A stretch of 48,765 bases of DNA from Trichoplax sp. H2 (Eukaryota > Placozoa > Uniplacotomia > Trichoplacea), in assembly GCA_003344405.1 (NCBI GenBank), contig NOWV01000321.1, positions 1 through 48,765 of the forward strand, written 5' to 3'. The notes under the pieces were generated by a model. The model made no database searches. It worked only from the letters and a program-made list of their open reading frames with translations, and had not been told where the DNA came from. Each line of letters begins with the position of its first letter. Within the stretch, counting starts at the first letter, position 1. The translations under genes were made by a program, and so were the position numbers. Shown piece after piece: positions 40,013-48,765 of this stretch.

Positions 40013-41763
40013 TTCTTATTATTTATTTGCTATTTCTCTCTATCATTGTATAATAACCCATATTTCTAAAGATAATGTCAATACCGGCATATCCGTTTTA
40101 TATCTAGATTACTATCTTTCAAACTATAAGCATGGATTACTTATGATAACGTATCGTCATTAAACAATGACTCTAAAAACTGTTAATAACAATATTCTTT
40201 GACAATAATGAATCGTTTATAACTTTTTTGTAATATATAAAATAGATCTATATAGCTGGTATACACTCTTAGCAGTAATATTGTCAATAGTACCAGTTAA
40301 CAACAAAAATAAGGAAATTTTGGTATATTATGATGTTGTCGTTCGAAGTTAACGTAAAATGATAGTAGATCGTGATGCAAGTAGAATTTGATACTAATAA
40401 TAGCTGTTTCCGTATGATCACTGTTTTACTTCAATTCATGGCTACGTTTAAAGTGTTAAATAACATCACATTATAATATCATTACATTGGAGTCTATCGT
40501 TGGCAGAAATTTTAGTATTGGCTTCCGATGATTTTATTACAGATTAGGATGATGTTTAGTCTTAGGAAAGTTATTTCTTATCTTGATCATATAGCGATAC
40601 ACAAGAACAATTATCAATTAAGTAATTAATTTATTAATATTCTTGCGAAATAACGGTCATCAAAATACGATCCGTAGCCATACCTTTGTTTATGATGTAA
40701 TTAATTATCTGTTAATTTTATAATAGAATTAATATAAAAATAGATAATTGCTCTTTACATCATACTGATATATTATGCTATCTTGGCAAGAATCTGATGT
40801 TGAGCAATAATATGCCATTATATTGAAATCATACTACAGGTTGATCATTATTTTCTACTTAACAATTTCAACTTGTTAACTTGTTAAGGGAAATAATACG
40901 GTCATAATCGGTATTGCTATACCTTATGACTAGCTCACAATTAAGATATGAAAGTTAACAGCTAAGCAATATCATTTAAATTTCTACATTCGTATTGAAG
41001 AAAAATAATCATAACTGGAATAAATATTCATATATGATGTCATTTTAAATCTTATTGTGAACAGACTATGAGTTATTATTATGCAGTAACATCGTTTGAC
41101 GAAGTGTGATCGTCTTGGTTTACTTTCTGGTTTGACGTAATATTTCTCTAGAAACGTAATAAATAAACGACATTTTCTTTATGTACAGGTAGAATCACGT
41201 CAGAGCTTTTGAAGTAGTAGACAAATAGTTATAGAAACAAATAAAATGTCAACTAATGCGAAAAATTAAAATCTTATGCCATGAATAAGTTAATCTTAAT
41301 TTTTAGCAATAGCATCATCAATATCATTTCTGTAATGATTTATAAAAAGTATAAAAATACGATAGGAAACGATGTTCTATAAACGTAGCGAAAACTTTTA
41401 AAATCAGCAAAAGCTAGCAATGAAGTGATTTCCTTCCACAAAATATGTCAAATTGAATGTAAGGTATTGTATTCACATCGATATTAAGAGCATTAACAAG
41501 AAGTTAGACGATATTTTAGGTCGATAAGTAAAGAGCTTATGGTAAAAATTAATATTTGTGCCACATCAGTAGTTGTTGATGAAGTAGTACTGACCAAAAG
41601 TACAACAACCAGTATTTATTATTGCTTATATAGCTTGATGAAATTACAGTTAATACAAGTCATCGTTTGTGTTTTTCACTACGGTATAATATACACATCT
41701 ACTTGTATATATGATATTGCTTCCTTTTTACGTAAATAAGGCACTAGTGCGATTAGTTAAACT
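40013..41763. other. Spacer between gene D and its relic
   Basis: AT-rich. A 66-codon ORF at 41539-41739 has no partner or similarity. Confidence 0.35.
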
Positions 41764-42027
41764 TTGCTTAAAAGTAGAATTGTGTTATTTTCATCGATAC
41801 CAATATTTCAATCTTGTTATACGAGTACATACGGGCTAGTGCTTATTGAAGATGTTATTGATGCCCTGGATATTGTCAATATCGTTCAATTGTTATGCTG
41901 CAATTCGAAAAAAATTATGTACGTTCACTTTAACATTGCACGTGCTCACTATATCTATGCAAATATGATAGTGACGGCCATATTTAGACCGCACCTATTT
42001 ATTTTGTTTTACAATCTTGGTAAATAG
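41764..42027 (+). pseudogene. Relic of a gene-D-like exon 2
   Basis: An open frame about 1.8 kb downstream of gene D encodes a leader-like stretch (IVLFSSIPIFQSC) and then DVIDALDIVN, which matches DVLDIVN in the first helix of gene D at both protein and DNA level. The reading frame needs a phase-2 entry (acceptor after aag or tag near 41774) instead of the family phase 1. A possible phase-0 donor is gtgacg after the codons for ANMI. Beyond it no clean exon 3 follows; an open block at 42442-42615, after a good acceptor (ttcttattag), ends in a stop without a donor. It is most likely a tandem duplicate of D that is decaying. Confidence 0.38.
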
Positions 42028-42746
42028 GGCTACAAATACGCTGGAATTTAGCTTAATTCAAATGATGATAAAGCATATGTAGATCCAAACACATTATTCT
42101 CCATACAAAATAAAGCATCTGGAGTGTTTAACATCAGCAATTAAGGCTTGTTATTGAGAGTTAATGTTTCACAGGCTCTTCCGTAAATATCCAAGTATAA
42201 CGTAGTTTATATTGAGCACCCAAAAGCATGTAAATATAAGATCGGATAGTGGCAATTGACTGCAATAGTATCTATTTGTAGTTATAGATTGCAAGCATAC
42301 GATAAGGGAAGATTTATTATAAGTTAATAAAGGACGAGAAAAAAGGTTCATTTTTATGTTTTTAATTGTCTTGATAAGTGAATATTCTTATATAATATTT
42401 TAACTATTCATATTGCAACTTCATTCCATATTTCTTATTAGTTCATTTTTATTGGCAAGAATATGCATGTTATTTCAAAATTAGCGCTAAAATCAATAAT
42501 GCTCTACTGTACGAGGTATATTTGCAGTTGCGACCCTCCTATCATGTTTGACCATTTTTCTTACATAAAAAAATGCTGGCAATATTGCTGGCAGTTACTT
42601 AGCATGTTTTCGTGAAGTTTATTCGCGCGTTTTGCAGAATAGGTTATCAATGCGTTATTGATGTAGCGATAAATAACCCCTTGTAACCTTCTTTAATTAA
42701 TCAACAATTCTTAGCATATCTTGACGTGGGATGAAACTTCTATTAG

Positions 42747-42958
42747 TACCGTATTGTGCATTATTATGCCAATAGCCATTGCAATACGCCCCCAGTCTAC
42801 GATTTTTGCTGCAATACGTTGGCTATTGTTCAGCCAGGACTAAAATTTTATTATTGGGTCGGATGTTCGACTCAAGTCATGTTGACCGATAAAACCTACG
42901 GATACCATTTCCTACCTGGAATATAAAGAACCATATAGATTTGTAAATGAATTTAATG
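42747..42958 (+). other. Cys-rich exon-like block with overlapping frames
   Basis: After the acceptor cttctattag the frame is open for 59 codons to a TAA at 42924-42926. It contains several cysteines (HC, FCC, GC) and VQPGLKFYYWVGCST, which recalls the PG and aromatic pattern of a fibronectin type III strand. Another frame over the second half is also open and reaches a consensus donor (gtgagt) at 42959 in phase 1. A one-base change near 42915 would merge the two. It could be a frameshifted exon, an assembly error or a relic. Base composition is richer in GC than the flanks. Confidence 0.3.
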
Positions 42959-44177
42959 GTGAGTAGATACTACAAAATTGCTTACGCTCTAATTGTAACA
43001 GTGTTATGTTGCGCAAAAATTTAGTTTCTATCAAATATTTTGGGGGTATTTCTTAGGAAATGAACCCCATTTTTTCCAATTACAAAATATTATAAGTAAT
43101 TTCATAAATTAACATCCTTTGTTAAATTACTATGACTTTTTGAACCAGGTATTATACTTTAATTTACAGTACTATCGATAATGCACACAAGTAATCATTT
43201 AAGGCCTATAATTACGTATCATTCATTATTATAAAAGTTAAATAATGATTATAATTATAATTACTAATCAAGATATTGACAACGTAATTAATGTAGTTGT
43301 GTAATTAGTACAATATTGCAATACTGTACAATATTTGATTTCTAGAATTTGAGTGATCAATTAAATTAAATGATAAAAATAAAATTAATAAATAAATATT
43401 AATATAAAAAAAAATCTCTTTATTGGGACACTAACTGTTGTGCATTCAGGGATAATAGATACTTAAAAAAAAATGCGGTTTTAACATTGCGTATAATTAC
43501 AGCATTGACTAGTACCCTATGCTATACATTAGTGTACAGTAATTATATTGACGTTTGACGAATGTCCTGAGCGTCATATTAATCCGCCCAGCCAAACCCT
43601 GACCTATGAAAGCAACTAGGCAGCCTATTAGTATCGTTTCAATCGAATAATGACAAGTACGGTAATGAGGCAGCCAAGAGCTACAGGAAGTTATCGCCTT
43701 CTAGTCATGCTAGCTTGTGCCCACAGAAACTTGAGAAATCCAAAAGAATTCGTAATTTCTGACACTGTGTACGAATGGACCAAAACATGCAATAGACTGC
43801 CGGGTAATACGTGGAAAACATTGTGCAGTAAGTATGCTCAAATACCGTATTAACATATTGACAATGGGTATAAAGATGAGCGATTCTCCTTCCGATGTCC
43901 ACGAACACCATGCTCACCCACACCCAAGGACTTGCAGCAAATTAAGTTTTAATGCGTATTGTTTGCTTCTACTTTTCCATACTAAAATCCTCCTATGAAA
44001 ATTATGCATTTTTTCCTACTTTACTGGTAGTGCTTATGTGCTAGCTAGTAGACTGGTACGTAGTGTACACTCAGTCAACCCAGCCCTTTCGCTATGAATA
44101 TATCCAGAAATGCAGCTGAAACGGCTGTGTATCTTCAATGCAATTGGTCAAATCTATTTGCTTTTTCTTAGGAAAAT

Positions 44178-44335
44178 CTATCAAGGTTTTCGGTGTGCAC
44201 CTGTCAAATCAAAGTCATCAGTTCCTACTCCCCTCGAATTACTTACATCTTTTACTTTCTGACGGTAACTTATCTACACGGGCGAAACTGCGGAATCGGC
44301 AAGACTAAATCTGTCAAGTACACACCGAAAATCTT
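44178..44335. repeat. Imperfect inverted repeat
   Basis: GGTTTTCGGTGTGCACCTGTC near 44190 (quoted in part) faces its near complement, CTGTCAAGTACACACCGAAA, near 44310. It could be a foldback element or hairpin about 150 bases long. Confidence 0.45.
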
Positions 44336-45061
44336 AGTGTATAGCATTAAAACTTGGCATATTTGCTTGGACAAGTCCCGTTTTATGAAGGTAAACAGCC
44401 CATTTTAGCGGCAAACTGGTAGATGTCCCATGGAAAGGTTTGGTTCTAGTGTACACTAGAGCGTACAGTAGGGCGTTCTAGTAGTTATTAGTGATCCTAT
44501 ACTGTACACATTGCTGAAAGAGCTTATACGGAGCATCATACTGTCCATACTGGATTGTATCTACCAAGCTTAAATCCATATTAAGTCCATTTAACGCATG
44601 CCCAAAGCGAATCGTGTACAGCTGTGGATTACTAGAAATTCTACCAGACAACCTAGTGACAGTTAGGTCTACCTAGTGCAGAATGATCACTCTTGGACGG
44701 ACAGACATTTTTCTGCTTCATTTCGTCAAAATATTGTGCCAAACACTTTGATACAGTACAGTATGACACTACTTTAGTACCGTATGCAGACGGTCGATTC
44801 TGAATTGAGTGATTTTTTCTAAAATTAAGTAATACTACAATGAATCTTATTCTCTGTTACTAAGGAAGTTCTTCTTGGAAAGAGGTCATTCTTCCAAGTT
44901 GATCTGCAAACAGTTATACTGTATGTACAGTATAGAAAACAGACACGGAAGATGCGTACTACAGTACTGTATACTACTGTATATTGTACACTGTACACTG
45001 TACAGTAAGTACTGTAGTTATTGCTCGACATTATTAACGGCCTCAATTGGCAAACGCACGT

Positions 45062-45168
45062 CCGTCCGAGGGAGTGATCAATCCAGATCTTCTTCTAGTA
45101 CCGTAGTCCAATGGACCGTCCGAGGGAGGGAGTGATCAATCCAGGCCTTCTTCTAGTAGTCCAATGGA
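45062..45168. repeat. Two-copy tandem repeat, about 53 bases
   Basis: Units 45062-45115 and 45116-45168 share CCGTCCGAGGGAG, TGATCAATCCAG, CTTCTTCTAGTA and GTCCAATGGA, with small length differences. Confidence 0.75.
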
Positions 45169-46977
45169 TCGTCTGATGGTACAGCAGAGAGCTGCATGTT
45201 TCATCATTTTCCTATAAAAAAGACACGGATTTCGGTATGCATACAGTACACTGAGTACAGGGCGGGTGAAAAATTTGGACGTACTTTATATAGCTTTGCA
45301 TGAAAATTGCATCCGAATTTATTTTCGCTGTTTTTTGATCATACTAAAGCTATTCCAAGAGATTTTAGCTGATGTCATTATCCAAGTTATCGATTGTGCG
45401 CAAAGAGAATGACCAATTGGTCAATGCAAACAGTAGTCAGTGTACTGTAGTGTCCTGTACAGTACTGTACAGTACAATACTGTATTACTAGGGTCTAACA
45501 AAGGTTTCATTGTGAAGAGAAAAACCAAAGTCTTTGTACTGTACAGTGTACAGTACACTCTGCAAGTTTGCATGTGATCACGTCAGTACAGTACACTGTA
45601 GTCTCCAATTGTTTGTACTGTAGAGTTCATGTGCAGTTTTTTCTTCCTACTTTTAAATTTAGTATGATCAGTACTGGATGCACAGTACTGTATATGGACT
45701 GTTCCTTCTGTAGTAGTCCCTGGTATGGTGGCATGCCCAGTTACAACTAGTTGACCAGTATCACTATTTAAGTCAAAGATGTTCACAGTTCCGATCAGTT
45801 TTTCTCACTGTTTGGTACCATTGCGAGACCTTGAACGAGATTTTACATGTAAAGTGACGAAGGTAGGAAGGGAAAATTTTTCAATGTATACTACAGTACC
45901 GACTACGCATTCTATCCATGTATATGTAAACTAGATCCAAAATCCATTATACATTTGTACATTTACTCATGTGATTTTAGAAAGGATTACTTATTTTGAT
46001 ACATTTGGATAGTCTTGCAATGTTTATTGCCTATAATTTTGTGTATATTGATGATAAATACGGAACTAGTCGGACTAGTGAAAGTCCTCGTCTTTTGATG
46101 ATTGTTGTCATTTCTGTTCTATTCGGCCTCCGTCAGCAAGTTCGAAATATAATTATTTATTGACTGCCATCACAGCGATGATTCGAAGTGCAGTAATAAG
46201 ACAGGTCGATTATAGCTATCGATTGATAATCTGGTGCCTAGATATCTGATAGCAACTTGGTGAAGCGAGAATTCTGGTTAAACTACCAATTTCTATATTC
46301 AAAGAATCAAAAATAAAACTAAAACGGTCGAGAACTTCGTAGCAAAAACAAAACTGTTTTTTGAAGGATATTAATCAGTAATTGCCTGGAATTGCGGGTC
46401 TGAAATATCATTTAAGTGATTTTTAAAGTACCCATTTCTGCAATTTACTGTAAATTGACAGTATTCGCTAATCGTACTATAAGTTCAAGGACAGGTAATA
46501 GAGATACAATCTTGAGAAGCACAGTACTCCTGGTACAGTAGGAGGCTCAATTCTCTTTCTTAACGCAAGCGATAGTGTACTGTACGCTAGCCACGTAACA
46601 TTATTACAGTATACTGTACAGTACAGTAAATGTGAACAATTATTTCAGTGCACGGTAGCGTTAGCCATTGCTTTATTAATAACACACACTACTGTCAGCA
46701 TTTAAAGTTAAGTTAGTCTAAGCATGGTTGATAAAGGGATCTTTACTGCAGTCCTACATTGATTACTGTAGTACCTACTATATTCCGGCTAAACAGCAGC
46801 ATGGAATGCACTACCGTACGGAAATGATGTTGCAATGAAACTTTTACATAGACTACAATTGAAAGGGCCTCAAATGTCCTACTATACAGTACACTAGACA
46901 GTGCTGCCCAGTGGTATGTAGTAATAGTAGCTTGGTTTGTTGTGTGATTTAGGTTGAACAGTACAGTACTTGAAGGT

Positions 46978-47231
46978 GATTAAGTGACGGACTCTTGTTG
47001 GATCATATTGATTCCACTTTTTTCGGTAGTACCGCAAAAATGGCTACATGTACAGTACATTAAAACAGTCCAAAAGAGTTTCTGGCTAACATAAAGTCTA
47101 AAATTGATTAAGCGGCGGACTCATGTTGGCCCATATTGATTCAATTTTTTTCGGTAGTACCTGCAAAACGGCTATATGTACATACTGTAGAAGAGTTCAA
47201 AAGAGCTTCTGGCTACATAAAGTCTAAAATT
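46978..47231. repeat. Two-copy tandem duplication, about 127 bases
   Basis: Units 46978-47105 and 47106-47231 both run from GATTAAG through TTTTTTCGGTAGTACC and TTTCTGGCTA / CTTCTGGCTA to AAAGTCTAAAATT, with scattered differences. Confidence 0.75.
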
Positions 47232-47755
47232 GATTAATTAATTAAAACTGTGGTTCGGTACCTAAGTTGAATATCTTGTGGAATACAGTAGACTGTACAG
47301 ACGTGCCACGGCCATGAAAAGCCTTAACCCTTTTTTAAATTATAAAAAAAAATAGAGCTATAGTATGTACTGATAGTACTGGTACAGTATTTCACATACA
47401 GTAGTTAGTAAGGGCATTTTATTTTTTTTATTTGACTGTTGTACACTGCACAGTACAGTACTTTGTACTGATAAATTAATATTATCCACCCGTCATACTG
47501 TACTGTACATGTCCCGTACTGTTTCGATGTGAAAAAAAAAAAAAATAATATAAAATTTGAATTTTTGAATTTAAAGTGATTGTTTATAACAGAGTTCTAT
47601 TTACTGTACTGTTCTAAACTTTAATCATCAACTCTGGCTATAGAACGTTCTTTGATACTGAAATTTGAATAATAATAAATAAAATTGAATTGACGGCAAT
47701 TTTTTTTGACGTTGTTTCTCAATGCTAGAAAAGAATTTATCGTAGTTCAGTAGAC

Positions 47756-47978
47756 ATGACGGAATTTCCTGCCCTCCACGTGTTCTTGCTAATGATCGCT
47801 GGATCTGTATTGCTAACCGCGTTGTGCCTCTTATGTGGCTGCTATATGCTAAAGTAAGACATGAAATTTTGGAGTTATACATAGCCTTTCGAGCGTTTAA
47901 ATCTAACTCGCCGATTCTACTTTCAGTCTGAAGAAACATGGTAAGAAAGTTATGAACGCATCACTTGGCTATGAAGTG
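47756..47978 (+). CDS. Partial single-pass membrane protein exons
   Basis: Exon 47756-47853 encodes MTEFPALHV, then a 20-residue hydrophobic segment (FLLMIAGSVLLTALCLLCGC), and ends in phase 2 at gtaaga. The next exon, 47927-47978 after ttctactttcag, continues with a basic stretch (NLKKHGKKVM) and a possible donor gtaggt. If that donor is not used the frame stays open to TAA at about 48070. The layout is that of an outside stub, membrane span and basic cytoplasmic tail. An AG at 47749-47750 suggests that the first exon continues an upstream one, so this may be the membrane exon of a larger receptor. A 103-residue antisense ORF (47628-47939) overlaps it; I prefer the plus strand because of the membrane segment and splice sites. 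No stop or polyA is proven before the gap. Confidence 0.4.
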
Positions 47979-48342
47979 GTAGGTTTAGCTTCACTATTTA
48001 CTGTGTACAGTATTATTGATCATTACGGTACAGTAAGACGAGGGTTTAATCGTGAAATTCCTATAGCGTAACTACGAAATAGCTCATAGTTAAATCCATG
48101 TTCAAATTGTTAGTATTATACGTTTCAGTATTATGTTTTTTCATACTGTATCTGATTTTGCTAACGGTACAGTTCTCTAGCCCTAACTATTTTACATAAA
48201 TCACTTCACACTTAAATCGTAAGCTACTGTGCTCTACGGTACATCGCAACCTCGTACTCGTGCGGTACAGTACAGTACAGTAATTAATAACCCGTGGAAG
48301 GTTCACGAGATAATAATGCAGTAGTACAGCATTATATTTAGG

Positions 48343-48392
48343 NNNNNNNNNNNNNNNNNNNNNNNNNNNNNNNNNNNNNNNNNNNNNNNNNN
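48343..48392. other. Assembly gap (50 N)
   Basis: It separates the palindrome-rich region from a contig that belongs near 3.6 kb, so this join is suspect. Confidence 0.95.
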
Positions 48393-48586
48393 AGTATATC
48401 GTGAAATAAAGAGAATTCTCCAACTTAGTGTTTATCGTAAAATACGAGGTGTTTAAGTCTTTGTGTAGTCTGCTAGTAGAGCAAAAGTGTTTGTGATAGT
48501 GCAGATATCGTTCCTTGATACGTGGTTCAAGGAATTTACTTATTGATCGTATATTGCGTTATCTTGTTGCAAAGCTGTTTGTGACA
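48393..48586 (+). mobile_element. Right part of solo LTR copy 1, displaced to the scaffold end
   Basis: Bases 48393-48508 repeat 3473-3588 exactly. The next 78 bases complete the LTR to TGTGACA, then GTCCA and genomic flank equal to the sequence at 3825 onward. This contig therefore belongs in the gap at 3589-3608. Confidence 0.75.
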
Positions 48587-48765
48587 GTCCAATATACAAT
48601 ATAATTTTCTATTTGATTCTTAAGTTATCAAAAGAGGAACATGGGGATTATTGTATTCATTACTTTCACCTAGATCTTTATTATTGGAATATAATCTAGA
48701 GTCTTCTCAAATTTTTAGTTCGGAAATCCTAGAGTAATAATAAGAACATAAATTAACTTAATCTC
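48587..48765. repeat. Second copy of the flank at 3825-4003
   Basis: From GTCCA to the end of the window the sequence matches 3825-4003 with a few single-base differences, as expected for the other haplotype. Confidence 0.8.

Larger units (their letters stand above)
43500..48342. repeat. Palindrome-rich region of TACTGTACAGTA-type motifs
   Basis: Dozens of short self-complementary words built from CTGTAC, GTACAG and TACTGTA recur, densest at 44936-45010, 45430-45480, 45538-45600, 46575-46630 and 47440-47520. They are much rarer in the first 43 kb, apart from a small patch at 32730-32765. Short ORFs here in several frames (for example 43650-43853, 44875-45135, 45568-45750) are best explained by repeats lacking stops. 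No gene is supported except the membrane exons at 47.8 kb. Confidence 0.6.

Noticed and set aside
44825-45135. Overlapping ORFs on both strands
   Set aside because: They follow from palindromic CTGTAC-type repeats that lack stop codons.
47628-47939. 103-codon minus ORF
   Set aside because: It overlaps the membrane-exon model; no leader, domain or splice support. Not fully excluded.
1-48765. CRISPR arrays, bacterial operons, rRNA genes
   Set aside because: No regularly spaced repeats, no long intronless genes, no conserved rRNA motifs; splice sites and TATA/AATAAA indicate a eukaryote.

Overview
The window is about 70% A+T and looks like animal genomic DNA. Genes are split by GT-AG introns of about 120 to 660 bases, a TATA box and an AATAAA signal flank the best gene, two solo LTRs are present, and nothing looks bacterial (no operons, no ribosome sites). 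I cannot name the species. The sequence appears to be one assembly scaffold with four N gaps. At three of them the sequence next to the gap is written twice, once with and once without an inserted element, so two haplotypes were placed end to end.

The main content is a dispersed cluster of small, very divergent paralogous genes for secreted, mostly helical proteins. Four are well supported: A (510-2510, +), B (10952-12652, -), C (24912-26553, -) and D (38111-39997, +). Two are weaker, E (27789-28452, -) and F (26717-27525, -). Probable relics lie near 17.3, 22.0-22.4, 30.2 and 41.8 kb. The shared plan is: a tiny first exon; a phase-1 intron inside the signal peptide; exon 2 with the rest of the signal peptide and a first amphipathic helix; exon 3 with a second helix and usually a cysteine; a short exon 4 of 17 to 23 codons; exon 5 with a last helix; and phase-0 introns after the first. 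This is the gene plan of vertebrate long-chain class I helical cytokines (growth hormone, erythropoietin, IL-6 type). I infer a family of cytokine-like four-helix ligands. That rests on gene architecture and predicted helices, not on a database match.

Layout: gene A at 0.5-2.5 kb. At 2.8-4.0 kb lies a small possible membrane ORF, a solo LTR broken by a gap, and the empty allele. At 4-11 kb the DNA is AT-rich with a second heterozygous insertion at 6.2 kb. Gene B is at 11-12.7 kb. From 12.7 to 22 kb are a third heterozygous insertion (14.5 kb), an inverted second LTR copy (18.7-19.3 kb) and a C-rich strand-skewed stretch (21.5-22.0 kb). Family members C, F and E (and relic G) lie head to tail on the minus strand from 22 to 28.5 kb. 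28.5-38 kb is mostly empty. Gene D and an adjacent relic occupy 38-42.6 kb. From 42.7 kb the composition changes: two possible receptor-like exons (42.7 and 47.8 kb) sit in DNA full of palindromic CTGTACAG-type repeats and short tandem duplications. The last 373 bases carry the missing right half of the 3-kb LTR and its flank, so the scaffold end belongs back near position 3.6 kb.
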